A DNA stretch of 64,000 nt from contig CM066732.1 of the NCBI GenBank assembly GCA_033961575.1, forward strand, positions 112,098,687-112,162,686. The letters are read 5' to 3'. Made by a program: the position numbers and the translations under genes. The stretch is from Aselliscus stoliczkanus. Lineage: Eukaryota; Chordata; Mammalia; Chiroptera; Hipposideridae. The notes below the pieces were generated by a model. The model was not told the origin of the DNA, did not search any database, and saw only the letters and a program-made list of their open reading frames with translations. Of this stretch, positions 35,970 to 47,193 are shown in pieces (the stretch's first letter is position 1; every line of letters begins with the position of its first letter).

Positions 35970-36170
35970 AAAAGGAGGAAGGAGCATTTACTGACCATCA
36001 GTCATGCGTCGGCAAATTACATGCATTTTCTCATTTTATCCTGTGAGGGCAACACTATTATCCCCATTTTAAAGATGAGAAAACTGAGAGTAGGAATAAT
36101 TATTTCAATTGACTAAGATTGCTAATCAGTGAGTGGTAGAAGTGGGATTCCAACATAGATCAGACACCAC
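35970..36170 (-). repeat. MIR SINE relic
   Basis: The plus strand GGAGCATTTACTGACCATCA, CTGTGAGGGCAACACTATTA, AGATGAGAAAACTGAGAG and CTAATCAGTGAGTGGTAGAA is a reverse MIR. Confidence 0.85.
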
Positions 36171-37429
36171 AGTGGAAACTTCTTCCAAATTCCAAGATGT
36201 CTCTATGGCTCAGATGCCAAAAGAGAACCCAGATGTATTGACAAGACATTGGGGACAGCAGAACTGAGGAAGAATAAGAGGAAATCAGGGTCCCATAAGT
36301 CATGGAAGTACCATGGTGAGAATCAGGAGCTGTGCAGAAGGGTCTGGATTCTTTGCTAACAATGGTGTTACTGGAAATGGCTACACCACTCCTGGTCTTG
36401 TGAAAGATGGGGCAGGGATGGAGACATTCAGACTTTCTCTAACTCCTTCCCTCTCCTCACTACGAGGGAGAAAATCCTATTTTCAAGATGGGAAAGTAGA
36501 TGAGGAGCTTCAGTGTCCATAGTACTTATTGCTAAGTTGATGTTTCCTGAGAAAAGTGTAAAGATTTCTTCATCCCTGGTTGGCTCCATTTGCCACCTCT
36601 GAACCTAAAACTGACAGCCTTGACCAAAGGTCAGGGCTCGTCAGCTCCACCTCTGAAGGAAGAATAAGATAATAAATAGTAAATGACAAAAGGATTGAAG
36701 AAAGGGAGACCATAGGCCCAAGCTGTTGTGACGAATGGAGGGGAGTAAGGGTACTCAAGACACTGAGCAGATGAGCCTGTCGCTTCCATTTCATGCCAAC
36801 ATGTGGGGCTCATTTGACAGGCACAGAGTTGGGGCAGGGTCTCCGGTGAGATGTTAGCTACAGTGAGATAGGAAATCTGGACTCTGAACACTCCCATAAC
36901 AAGCTAATATCCCTTTCCTTTTATTCCAGTAAAAGCCTAATACATTTTCCCAAAGTAAGCAGAAGAGAATTTGTCCGTACAGAGGAAATGGTGCCTCTGA
37001 GCTCTCTTGCTCCCTGCTCCTTAGAAAGCCATGGGAGAAACTTTCATAATCTTGTCCAGATGTTGCAATGACATTGTATTTATTATATATATCTGCCACT
37101 ATAGTCTGGGCCAACTCACATCTCTACGTTGGAAATTTTCTGCTCAGCCTCTAAAAAGCAAAAGAGATAAGGTCTTGAAAAGCTAGTCAGCTACTTTCCT
37201 CCAAATCACATTTCAAGGAAGCTGAGATGAGGCGTTACCTTGTCACTGGCCTTCGGCCAAGAGAAACGAACTGAGGGAGCAACTCAGACGCCTCCCCAAA
37301 CAGGCTGTGCTCCAGTGGGCATGCTCCCTGTCTCCTAAAGCATCCTCTAAGAGATACTTCCCCTGGGTTGTTTGGAGCTTCAGGGGACTGTCCTGCCCTG
37401 TGACTGGATGTCCCTCCCAGAGCTCCAAG
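36171..37429. other. Unassigned noncoding DNA
   Basis: Short frames on both strands have no recognisable domain. No repeat family is identified. Confidence 0.5.
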
Positions 37430-37705
37430 GATGTCCTCTGCCGAACTGCAAGAGCCGACTATTTATGCATAAAATATGATATTTGTGGAAAGGGTGGTGG
37501 AGAGGCAGACCAGGGAAGAAAGGGAACATTGGTGAAAGGGAGCATAAATAGTTAATTTGATGATGATTTAGAATGACTCTGGTTGCTCTGTGAGATAAAA
37601 AAGCTGCAGTGAGTTCAGAAAATGCTAAAATAGGGCCTCACACAGGCATTTAATTTAGATTTAATAAGACTGATTATTAAGGGCATATTTCATGATGATT
37701 AAGAA
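37430..37705. other. Candidate conserved noncoding element
   Basis: Single-copy block with a MEF2/POU-like AT core ACTATTTATGCATAAAATAT at about 37459, then GGCATTTAATTTAGATTTAA at about 37647 and GACTGATTATTAAGGG at about 37669. Function is inferred from composition only. Confidence 0.25.
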
Positions 37706-38615
37706 TTTTGACAGTCTCCCATCCACCAACTTCAATGTGCACCACAAAAATTAAAATACTTATTTATACAACTAAAGTGCTAATAAGTTCATTCTGAGAA
37801 ATTCTCTGAACTTGCCTGAGCTTTAACATTTTATAGGGGAAGGAAGGAGAAAGACTCTGAGATGGTAGGTGTTAGAAACCAGGGGAAAACAGGAGAAATC
37901 ACCAGTTGAGTCCCCTGCCTCTACCTCAGTTATGTAAAGCCCCCCATTGCTCTCCATGGCCTGATGAACAAACACACACAGACAGACACACAGACACACA
38001 CACGTGCACATTGTGAACAGGTATATGTGTTTGTCAGCTGCCACCTCATTTCCAAGTCTTTCTCTGGCTTCTCAGGGTTGGACGCAAGGTTGCCCACCCC
38101 CGACCCACCCAGCCTATTCCTTGCCTCCAACCTGCTCTTGAGCTGATCTTAGTTTGAAGCAAAAGAGCCAAAATAACCCACTGCTTACTTTAGGAAACTC
38201 CTAGAAGAGAGACAGTCTCTGCACACCCCATCATCAGGCTACTTCCCTTGCAGGAAGCCTGTCTTGCTCCCTCCACTATTCCACATCCAAAGAGCAAGCC
38301 ATGAGGACTGTGACAGCTCCTACACACAGCCCTTGACATCTCTGGTGCTAGCCTGGTCTACAGGGCTGGCCTCTGCCTCAATCCCTACCCAATGATCCAC
38401 TGGCTTCCCGAACTAATTCCCAGCTTGAGGCTCTATCCTGAACCCCAGTTTGCTCCACTGTGACCTGAGTGCTTGATGCTTCTTGTAGGGGCTGACTCAA
38501 TGTCCCCTTTACCTCTAGAAATTGGCTGGGTCCTGCCAGATATGGGCAGATTTGCACCCAGAAGCTCAGGCAAGGACTAAAGGGAGGGGCAATGAAACAC
38601 AGAGCCCAGGATGTG
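37706..38615. other. Unassigned DNA with a CA-rich run
   Basis: A CA/CAGA simple repeat lies at 37971-38004 and produces artefactual open frames on both strands. Nothing else is recognised. Confidence 0.5.
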
Positions 38616-38619
38616 AATA

Positions 38620-38815
38620 CAGCTCTGCCCCTCATGGGCTACGAAATGAAGGGAAATTCCTGAACCTCCCTGAGTCTCTAACTCTCCAAAAACATTGTGC
38701 CTACCGCACAGGGCTGCTGTGAGAATTAAACAAGATAATGTCAGTAAAAATGTTTACAACAAAGCCTCCTGATTTACAATAAGCACTCACAGATGGTACC
38801 TATTAATACTACTAA
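38620..38815 (+). repeat. MIR SINE relic
   Basis: GAACCTCCCTGAGTCTCTAA, GGGCTGCTGTGAGAATTAAA and AATAAGCACTCACAGATGG appear in MIR order. Confidence 0.75.
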
Positions 38816-39338
38816 TGATATTATTTATCAATGACAATGATGAATTCCAATACACTGCATAGCTTAGTGTTCATTGTTCTGCACTTTGCTGAACAAATTT
38901 TGTATTTGAAACATTTCTTCAGTCACCCCGCAACCCCCTGCCAACTTTCACCATTGTGGTGTTACTAGGGTCTCAGCATGCTTTGCATTCTGGGCTCTTC
39001 CCCTTTAGTAATTCCTGTCCGCTGTCTGCAAACCCTGGACTCTGGCCTTGGCTCAAACATCTTGACTTCCCTATAGGACCTCATAGAGTAGAAACTCAGT
39101 ACTTATTGACTATTAATAGTGGGTATCTTGATGTGGGCTTTGATCTCATAACCTTGGACTCTGGAGTGCCAATTGCTGTGGCTCTCCCACTAAATACTCT
39201 CCTCCTTCTCTGAGTCCACTGCTTACACCTTCTCTGCGTAGTGTGGTTATTCTTTATATCCATTTTGCCTCCATCTATGCCTTTGTTCATCCAATGGTCT
39301 CATCAGGCCTGGCTGAGCACAGCTGGTGGCAGCCAGGA
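38816..39338. other. Unassigned noncoding DNA
   Basis: The 85-codon frame at 38956-39213 has no recognisable domain. Confidence 0.5.
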
Positions 39339-41276
39339 CTGCAGTGGCTTGAATGGTGGTCCCTAAAATATATATCCATGCCCTAATCCCTGGAACCTGT
39401 AAATGTGACTTAATTTAGGATAGGATACCCAAGATGGCAAAGTAGATAAACACTGTGCCTGCTTCCTTCTGTGAAAATATTAAAATTACAGCTAAATTTT
39501 AGAGCAATCAACCTGGAGAACCATCTGAAGTCTGCCTGAACAGAAGTTTTATAACTAAGGATATAAAGAAGAGCCCACATCGGGACTGGTAGGAGGGGTG
39601 GAGTAGTGAAACATGTTGGTCCCAAACATCCATGTGGCAGATAAAAATTGCAAGGGATACCAAGCCATGGAGGTTACCCTGGAGGAACAAAGGACCCCAT
39701 CCTCACTCCAGGTTCCCCAGGCTGGACTACTGGTGATGGGAAGAGGAGTCCCCACAACAACTGGCTGTGAAAAACAGTGGGAATTCCAACCATCCAGGTG
39801 AGACAGAAGGCTGTGGGAAACCAGATGTCCTCTTAAAGGGTCCATGCACAGACTCACTCACAGGCACTCATCTTGGGCTCCAAAGGAGGGATGGTGACTT
39901 GAGGGGTGTCAGGGGCATACAGGAAGTAGACTGAGGTATGTGGCTTCAAGGCCAGGGCTAGAGGAAAATCACATTTTCCCTGTGAGGGGTCCTTCTTCCA
40001 TGTAGCCAGCAGGCAGCCACCATTTTTAATGTGTTGATCCCCCCCACCCCAACCCACCCCCACACACACACTTACAGCCAAATATGAATCTGATTGGTCT
40101 GGTGAGCTCCAGGGCTCTGCCCTGCTGACTCACTGGGACTCTGCCCTACCCAACTCCCCCAACACCAGTGGCACTTTCTCTGAGAGCAGCCATCCCTGCC
40201 CATATTGCACACTTTCTTGGAAAACTATCAGAGTCCACGGGCCTCAGGTAGGCAACAACAGCCCTCAGTGTGCTCTGAGACTTTTGCTAAGTAGCTCCAG
40301 GCTCAGCACTGGCACCAAACCAGTGTCTATATTAACCTTGTGACTACAACACTTCCCACTGTAGTGACTCACTGAGATCCTCACCCAACTTGCATACCAC
40401 ACAACGCTTTATTAGTGGCTGAACTGTAAGCAACTCAGCAGGTGGCAGCAGGTTTTGGGGTATGGTGGGTTTTCGTGGATATACCTCAGGCCCAGTATCG
40501 TTGGCAGCCATCCTCAGTTCACAGTTTGGGCTCTTTCACGTGCCCTCAGCTTTAACATAGGCAGCAAAAAACTGAGGATCACTTTGTAGCTCTTACTAGA
40601 TAATCACGAGATGGTCATAGGCAGTGGGTGACCTGGGCCTGCATCAAGCCCATCCCAAGAGGCCCAAGAACCAACATACTTGGAGGCTGGCTTCAGGCCA
40701 CAGCAGAGCACTACCTAATTAGCCCCACAAGTGGCACACACAAAGGGGTGGGGGGTCTCAACAGGCACCAGAACCCACTGGAGTAAATCCCATTCTGTGG
40801 GATAAGGCTTCTGCACAGCAGCCTGTAAGCTGTGGAGTGACCAAACCTGACAGCCAGTCAGCCTGAGGGTCAATCCCATTCACTGATGTGCCAATAGCAA
40901 CCAAGGCTCAACTATAAACAGGAAGGTGCACACAACCCACACAAGGGACACTCCTGGAGCATCCAGAGCAGGTGACCAGGGAGACTGTGCCAAAGCCCAA
41001 CAGAGCACCTACTACATAAGGCCACCCAGCCAAGACTGGGAGATGTAGCATATCTACTTCATACATATAAATGAACACAGGGAGGCAGTCAAGATGAGGA
41101 AACAAAGAAATACATCCCAAATAAAAGAACAGGAGAAAACTCCAGAAAAAATAACTAAACAACATAGCTGCAAGCAACCTACCAGAGACAGAAATCAATA
41201 AAATGGTTATAAGTATGCTCAAGGAAGTTGGTGAGAAATTTAACAAACAGATAGCAAGCTTAAAAAGGACACAGAA

Positions 41277-41422
41277 GGCCGGCCGAGTGGCTCAGTTGGT
41301 TAAGAGCTCACTCAAGAGTGCGAGCTGAGCTCTGAGCAATGGCGGTTCGATGCCAGCCTGAGCTGAGTTGCCGTTGAGCTGCCAACAGGTGGCAGGATGG
41401 CTCAGCTTAAAAAAAAAAAAAA
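41277..41422 (+). mobile_element. tRNA-derived SINE, family B (copy 1)
   Basis: It begins GGCCGGCCGAGTGGCTCAGT, with a perfect pol III A box (TGGCTCAGTTGG) and B box (GGTTCGATGCC), and ends GGATGGCTCAGCTT before an A tail. The flanking repeat GACACAGAA lies at 41268-41276 and 41423-41431. It shares its first ~15 bases with family A but has a different, longer body rich in GAGCTGAGC units. Confidence 0.9.
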
Positions 41423-41453
41423 GACACAGAAACCATAAAAAAGAACCAGTGAA

Positions 41454-41533
41454 GGGCCGACCGAGTGTCACGGTGGTTAAGCGCTGGCTTGTCTCACATA
41501 TGATGGCCAGTGACACTGCCCTCAAAAAAAACA
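41454..41533 (+). mobile_element. SINE family A (copy 4), internally deleted
   Basis: It begins GGGCCGACCGAGTGTCACGG and jumps from GCGCTGGCTTG to TCTCACATATGATGGCCAG, so the anticodon-stem region and B box are missing, about 25 bp. It ends GACACTGCCCTC plus a short A run. CAGTGAA flanks it (41447-41453; 41534-41540, repeated again at 41541-41547). Confidence 0.85.
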
Positions 41534-42185
41534 CAGTGAACAGTGAAGGATACAATAATAGAAATGAAGAATGCACTAGAAGAAATCACCAGCAGACAAG
41601 ATAAAGCAGAGGATCGAATCAGAGATTTGGAAGACAAGGTAGCATAATTGGAACAGCAAAAAGAAAAAATAAACAAAATGAGGACAGTTTAAGAGACCTC
41701 TGGGACAACATCAAGCATAACAACATTTGCATCAGAAGTGTACCAGAAGGAGAAGAAAGAAAGCAAGGGATTGAGAACCTATTTGAAGAAATGATGACTG
41801 AAAACTTCCCTAACCTAATGAAGGAAATAGACATACAAGCTCAGAAAGTGCAGAGTCTCAAACAAGATGAACCCAAACAAGCCCACACCAAAACGAATTA
41901 AATTGGCAAAGGTTAAAAAGAAAGAGAGAACACTAAAAGAGAGAAAGGTGACTAGTAACTTATAAGGGAGCTTCCATAAGATTGTGAGCTGATTTCTCAA
42001 AACAAAATTTGCAGGCCAGAAGGGATTGGCACAAAATATTCAATGTGATGAAAACCAAGGACCTACAACTAAGGGTATTTTACCCAGCAAGGCTATCCTT
42101 TAGTTTCCAGACAAGAAAAAGTTAACGGAGTTCATCACCAACCAAAACAGTATTACAAGGAATGTCAGATGGATTTCTTTAAGAT

Positions 42186-42200
42186 GGGGGGGGGAGGGGG
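42186..42200 (+). repeat. G run between L1 ORF1 and ORF2
   Basis: Nine G, one A, five G, directly after the ORF1 stop. Confidence 0.9.
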
Positions 42201-42254
42201 AGAGGAGGCAGAATATCAAAATTATAAATAATAAATGGCAATAGCTACATAGCT

Positions 42255-42810
42255 ATCAACAACTACTTTTAACGTAAATGGATTAAATGCTTCAATCAAA
42301 AGACATAGGAGGGCTGAATGAATAAGAAAACAAAATTCTTACTTATGCTGCCTACAAGAGAATCACTTCAGACTGGAAGACACACACAGACAGAATGTAA
42401 AGAGATGGGAAAAGATATTTCATGAAAATTGAGACAAACAAACAAAAAGCTGGAGTAGCCATACTTATACCAGACAAAACAGACTTTAAAACAAAGGCTA
42501 TAACAAGAGAGACAAAGAAAGACCCAGTAATACCACTTCTGGGTATTTCCAAAAAAAAACCAAAATGCTACTTCTAGGGCACATGTGCATCCATATGTGC
42601 ATTGCAGCACTGTTTATAAATGCCAAGACGTTGAGGCAGCCTGGGGGTCTATTGATAGAAGAATGCATAAAGAGGAGACGGTACACATACACAGTGTAAT
42701 ATTGCTCCGCCATGAGAGGGGAGGGGCAGCATGGATGAGCATTGTGCTGAGTGGAGTGTCAGACAGAGAAAGACATGCAATGTGATTTCACTTATATGTG
42801 GACTCTAAAG
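42255..42810 (+). pseudogene. L1 ORF2 relic: start fused to C-terminus
   Basis: The left part encodes LNVNGLNASIKRHRRAE and a DTHRQNVKRWEKIFHEN stretch, which is the N-terminal endonuclease region of L1 ORF2. Near 42520 it passes directly into the C-terminal GIS-type segment and on to a terminal region ending near 42810 (CTTATATGTGGACTC). Most of the endonuclease and all of the reverse transcriptase are gone. Confidence 0.8.
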
Positions 42811-43765
42811 AACAAAATAAACAAAACAAATCAGAAACAAACTCACAGAGAACATTTTGATGGTTGCCAGATGGGAGAGGGGTTGGGAGTGTGGGTGAAA
42901 AAAGGGGAAGGTGAAAAGGGGATTAAGAAGTACAAATTGGTAGTTACAAAATAGTCATGGGGATGTAAAGTAAAGCATAGGGGAATACAGTCCATAATAC
43001 GGTAATAAGTATGTATAGTGCTAGGTGGGTACTAGTCAGGGGATCACTTCTTGAATTATAGAAACGTCTAACCACTATGTTGTACACCTGACATTCATAT
43101 AAAATAATTGAATGTCAACTGTAATTGAAAAGTTAAAGGGGGTGGGAGATGAAAGTCCATAAGAGGTCCAAATTTCCAGGTGTAAAACAAATAAGTCATG
43201 GGGATGCAATATACAGCCTGGGGAACATAGTCAGTAATATTGTGATACTGTTGTCCAGTGTCAGATGGGTGCTGGACTCACCATAGTGATCACTTCTTTA
43301 GCTATACAAATGTTGAATAACTATGGTGTAGCCATGAAAGTCATCTAATATTGTATGTTAGCTATATTTTTAAATTAAAAAAAATTTTTTTAAAAAGAAA
43401 GAAAGAAAAGGGTCTTCACTGATATAATCAAGGATCTTGAGATGAGTCATCCTGGATGTAAGCCCTGAATCCAATGGTAGGTATCTTTATAAGAGTAAGG
43501 CAGAGGGAGGTTTGAGACTCAGACATACACAGGTGAAGGCCACATGGAGATAGATGCAAAGATTGGCGATGTGCAACCCTAAGCAAAAGAACATCTGGGG
43601 CACAAACGTATTGTTCCCTAGAGTCTTCAAAGGGAGTATGGCCCTGCCAACACCTTGAATTCAGACTTCTGCACAACACAAGTTGTGAGAGAATAAATTC
43701 CTATTTGTTTTAAGCACCCAGTTTATGGTAATTTGCTGTGGCATCCCTTGGAAACTAACACAGGA

Positions 43766-44139
43766 GCTAAAGAAATTTTAGCCAGTAGTCAGAAGCTGTG
43801 CTTACTTGCACCGATGAAACACCCCTTGTCCCAGCTCGCAAATGGCAGCTGACGGAAAGCATGTGGAAAGCAACTGAGCTGGTTCAGAGCACAGGGAACA
43901 CGACTGTTGACGTTGACTCTGGGAAGTGGAGTCTGGCAATGACTCATCTGTGCACCTTGCAAAGAAGGGCCCTGTGTGATCAGCGTAAAGTGTAACTTTT
44001 AAACATTGAGACATGTGTTGTATGTGCTACATATTTGCATATGTTTGCACTCTTGCTCTCATTCCCACAAATGTCAGTATGGGCCTGGGTTTGGAGAGTA
44101 GCCAAGTTCTAGTTTGGTGTCCCCCACACCAGGGTTTTT
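43766..44139. other. Unassigned noncoding DNA
   Basis: Overlapping 65- and 70-codon frames on opposite strands, no recognised domain. Confidence 0.5.
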
Positions 44140-44320
44140 CTCTCTTCTCTGCCACGTGGTAGTTCTGTGAGGTTGGGTGAGTGACTTCACCTCTCTGAAC
44201 TTCAGTTTTCTCATCTGTAAAATGAGACAATTAGAATCTTTCTTGCAGGTTAAAGGGTAGAAAAAGCAAAGGACCTAGCCCTCTGTAAGTATCGAACAAG
44301 AAATGTTTTCTTATTATATT
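44140..44320 (+). repeat. MIR SINE relic
   Basis: GTGAGTGACTTCACCTCTCT, GAACTTCAGTTTTCTCATCT and GTAAAATGAGACAATTAGAA appear in MIR order. Confidence 0.85.
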
Positions 44321-44489
44321 ATTATATTCAGGGGTAGAAAGACCTATAAATTCCCCTACTCCCTCTTTCCTTGCTCCCTCCAAGGAAAAACTAGAGAGGA
44401 TGGGAACTGAGAAAGTATTAATTCTACAGTAAAGTAAAGATTTAGGAGGGAGGCCTTGGTGGATTTTACCCATGACCATTACCAAGAGC

Positions 44490-44625
44490 CATAGAATCAT
44501 GAAATGTTATGACAGAAGAGTCTTTAGCAACTATCTAATTCAAGCCCTTTATTCAGATGGGGAAACTGAGTCCCTGGGGAAGGAAGTTGCCCAAGTTATT
44601 CAGCATATTTTCCTGACTAAACTTG
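44490..44625 (-). repeat. MIR/CORE-SINE-like relic
   Basis: ATAGAATCATGAAATGTTAT, then CAGATGGGGAAACTGAGTCC and GGAAGTTGCCCAAGTTATTC match a reverse-orientation MIR-type consensus. Confidence 0.6.
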
Positions 44626-45674
44626 GTTTAAGCAATTGGGCCTCCTGATCCTTTGACCTAACCTCATTTTATCTCATCAGATCATGATGGTACAGCAGCC
44701 ACTGGGTGTGACTCTCTCCTGAGGATGTAGGGAACCTCTATCTGGCAAGTTAAGGTCATGTTAACACAAAAATTCAGCTGTGCGAGCTAATGTCCACAAA
44801 TCCATTTAAGACTTGCTTCATATCCCAGTGAAAATGAAAGATTAAAATTTCTTTTGAAACATACATACTACACGTTTATCAGAGGTAGAAAATTTTTGTT
44901 CCCTTGCAATTTACATCAAAGACTATTGTGGATGAATTAGCTGGGTTTCTCATCTTTTTAAATGTCAGCCCAAATGACCCATATCTGTGTAGGAATGTGA
45001 ATATAAGGTTATAACAACATTTGAAAGGATCCAAAAAAAGCGTTTGCCACAGTTAAAGTGCGATCAAAACATATCATTTCAGGAATCACAATATTTATCA
45101 TTTTAATATTAATAATGTCATTTTGCATAAAGCCCCATACAAGGAATAATTATATTAGGATTATAAAGATTTCCATGCTGGAAAAAAAAGGGTAAAATAT
45201 TCAGAATATGCCAGAGAGAGAGGAAACCAGCAGTGTCACTAACACAGAATCCAATTTCTTTTCTTTGTAGATATTTAAGGCAACCAAGCATTCCCAAAGA
45301 TAGGGACAGAAATTGACAAGGAAAAGGAACAATTTATTTATGAGTCATCTATTCTGAGAGTCAATACATGAAACTTCCCTCAAAAGGAACTGTGTTTTAT
45401 GGCTTATGGCCCCATAAATTTAGCCTAGTGGAATTCTTCCAGGGTGCTTAGAACAAAACCCTGTGAATTAGGGACTGGTCAGGGAGACCATGTTGATGGC
45501 ATTTCACACAGTCCGATATAACATGTTTAAGCAGCATCTTTCTATGCAGGACAAAATGGAAATAAAGGGAAACTTCAGACCAACAAGCTGTGTTGATCAG
45601 AAAACAGAAGCATCAGTCTCAGTAGGAAACACAGTTTTTTAAAAGTTTCTCAGGATAGGTTGTTGAAAGGTCAG
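44626..45674. other. Unassigned noncoding DNA
   Basis: AT-rich, no repeat family recognised. It could include conserved noncoding sequence around 44760-45130, but there is no specific motif evidence. Confidence 0.45.
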
Positions 45675-46055
45675 CTGTGTGGTGAGGTAGCCATAACCAC
45701 AGGTTTCAGAGTCAGGCTACGCCAGTTTGAATCATAGATTTAGCACTTACTGGCTATGTGAACATGGATAAATTATTTGGTTCTCTGCCTCAGTTTCCTC
45801 TTCTATACAGGAGGGATAATAGGGCTGTTGTGATTAAATGAGATTAAAAACTATGATGAAAGGCTGGCCGAATGGCTCAGTTGGTTAAGAGCTCGCTCAA
45901 GAGAGTGAGCTGAGCTCTGAGCAACAGCAGTTCGATGCCCAGCCCGAGCTGAGCAGGCAGGTACCTGCCAATAGGTGGCTGGATGGCTCAGAACAAACTA
46001 TGATGAGTATAACACAGTGCTCTATAAACATTAGTTATTATTATTATGATTATTT
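45675..46055 (+). repeat. MIR SINE relic split by SINE B
   Basis: 45675-45859 carries CAGAGTCAGGCTACGCCAG, TAGCACTTACTGGCTATGTG and CTGCCTCAGTTTCCTCTTCT. The tail resumes at about 46000 with TGATGAGTATAACACAGTGC and CATTAGTTATTATTATTATG. Confidence 0.9.
45861..45994 (+). mobile_element. SINE family B (copy 2), lacking a poly(A) tail
   Basis: It starts at AGGCTGGCCGAATGGCTCAG, with A box TGGCTCAGTTGG and B-box-like AGTTCGATGCC, and ends GGATGGCTCAGAAC. AAACTATGATGA flanks it at 45848-45859 and 45995-46006. Unlike the 41-kb copy there is no A run between the body and the downstream repeat. Confidence 0.9.
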
Positions 46056-46094
46056 GGGCCTCATCCCATTATTCTCCAGAGGCCATACAGTCAT

Positions 46095-46370
46095 AGGTCA
46101 GACAATCTGACTCAAGAGCCAGCACTGTCACCTAAACAATGAAGTCTTAGTTTCCACTTCTTCATCTGTAAAACTGGAATGATGCAAAAGGCACAGCACT
46201 TGGAGACAGACCCCAATTGAAGTTTTAGCCCTGCCACTGACAAGTTGCATGCCCTCACTTCATCTATAAAATGGATATAATAAAGCTTTATTTGCAGAGT
46301 TGTCATAAGGATCGGTAATAAGCCATAGGTGGCATGCCCTGTATGTATCAGATAATGAGCAAACGCTGCT
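46095..46370 (+). repeat. MIR SINE relic(s)
   Basis: CTTAGTTTCCACTTCTTCAT with CTGTAAAACTGGAATGATGC, followed by a second set (CATGCCCTCACTTCATCTAT, AAAATGGATATAATAAAGC), suggests one MIR abutting another. Confidence 0.75.
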
Positions 46371-46881
46371 TCCCATCCTTATTCTTCCCTTCCTTTAGCC
46401 ACTTCACAGGGAAAAATCTTCCTCATCCCTAGAACAACAAACATAATATTTTAAAGTAGTAGTGTACATATAGATAAAGTCTCAAAAATCTCAAAACAAT
46501 TCTTAGGGCACTTCCTCTTCTGCCGAGCTTCACCTTAGTATTGTGTGCTAGGAAGAAACACTTAATATGTATTTCTCCTTTATTTTCACGGTTTATTTTT
46601 AACTGTTATTCCAGTCTACAATTTATGCTTAACAAGTTACGAACAAAACATTCACGGAATGGTTATTTTCTTCTGTCATGGTTCAAGCATTTGGTATCTT
46701 CTAGGCACACTGTCCATGCTAAACAGTTGCCAAAACCATAAAGACACGTAAATTTTTTTTCCACAAGGTGGGAGCTTAAAAGTTCAGAATTGTTTAGCAA
46801 CGACACGGACAAGAAGTCTCAAGCTCAAGAAGTAAATGTTGCTATCACTTAGAATAGACTTTCCAAATGCTTAATAAAGTT
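46371..46881. other. Unassigned noncoding DNA
   Basis: Nothing recognised. A 66-codon frame (46541-46741) lacks motifs. Confidence 0.5.
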
Positions 46882-47023
46882 TAGCTTCTACTTTCTTTCT
46901 TTTTCTTTTTTTTGAGGGCAGTGTCACTGGCCCTCATATGTGGGATCCGAACCAGGGCAGCTGGCATCCCAAGCCAGCTCTTAACCACTGCACCACTTGG
47001 CCGGCCCTAGCTTCTACTTTCTT
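46882..47023 (-). mobile_element. SINE family A (copy 5), minus strand, perfect 16-bp target duplication
   Basis: The plus strand reads a T-rich tail, GAGGGCAGTGTCACTGGCC and, at the far end, CACTTGGCCGGCCC, a reversed family A element. TAGCTTCTACTTTCTT flanks it at 46882-46897 and 47008-47023 without mismatch, implying a fairly recent insertion. Confidence 0.95.
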
Positions 47024-47193
47024 GCTTGGGAAGCTTCCTGGGTAGGTCAGCCCCATCCGTTAGTGATGACGGGGGGCGGGGGGAATTCTGCGTCTCCTGT
47101 GCATTAGGATGTCGCAATCTTCAGTTCAATAGGAATCAAGGTGACCAACTCTAATATAAAGTGAAGACCAAGTATAGACATCCTATATCAAAA

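Larger units (their letters stand above)
41094..42182 (+). pseudogene. L1 ORF1 relic, broken by two SINEs
   Basis: ORF1 of L1 encodes an RNA-binding chaperone that packages L1 RNA. The likely original ATG is at 41094, followed by a start reading MRKQRNTSQIKEQEKTPEK. The centre holds a coiled-coil-like stretch (frames near 41560-41700), and the C-terminal RNA-binding part lies at about 41700-42180, ending at a TAA at 42180-42182. SINEs at 41277-41422 and 41454-41533, several stops and frameshifts make it non-functional. A typical L1 ORF1 is about 330-380 codons, and the span here is close to that after removing the SINEs. Confidence 0.8.
39411..43400 (+). mobile_element. ORF1-bearing L1 with ORF2 largely deleted
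   Basis: In order: an L1 5' UTR (from about 39422, with CCCAAGATGGCAAAGTAG), a broken ORF1 (41094-42182), a G run, the first ~250 bp of ORF2, then a direct jump near 42520 to the ORF2 C-terminus, and a 3' UTR ending TTGTACACCTGACATTCATA near 43100. A second L1 3' module follows at 43150-43390 and ends in an A-rich tail. It sits inside an LTR and is itself hit by two SINEs. The ORF1-only layout resembles HAL1-type nonautonomous LINEs. Confidence 0.85.
39339..43765 (+). mobile_element. MaLR-like LTR split by an L1
   Basis: The left piece, 39339-39410, reads GGCTTGAATGGTGGTCCCT, CATGCCCTAATCCCTGGAAC and GTGACTTAATTTA. The right piece, 43405-43765, resumes with GGGTCTTCACTGATATAATC, then GGATCTTGAGATGAGTCATC, a GAGAGAATAAATTCC end with an AATAAA signal at 43692-43697, and CTTGGAAACTAACAC. 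Joined, these make an LTR of about 430 bp of the kind common in mammals. No internal retroviral genes are visible. The family name is not secure. Confidence 0.75.

Noticed and set aside
37964..38146. 60-codon open frame starting in a CA repeat
   Set aside because: Low-complexity artefact of the CACACAGACA run.
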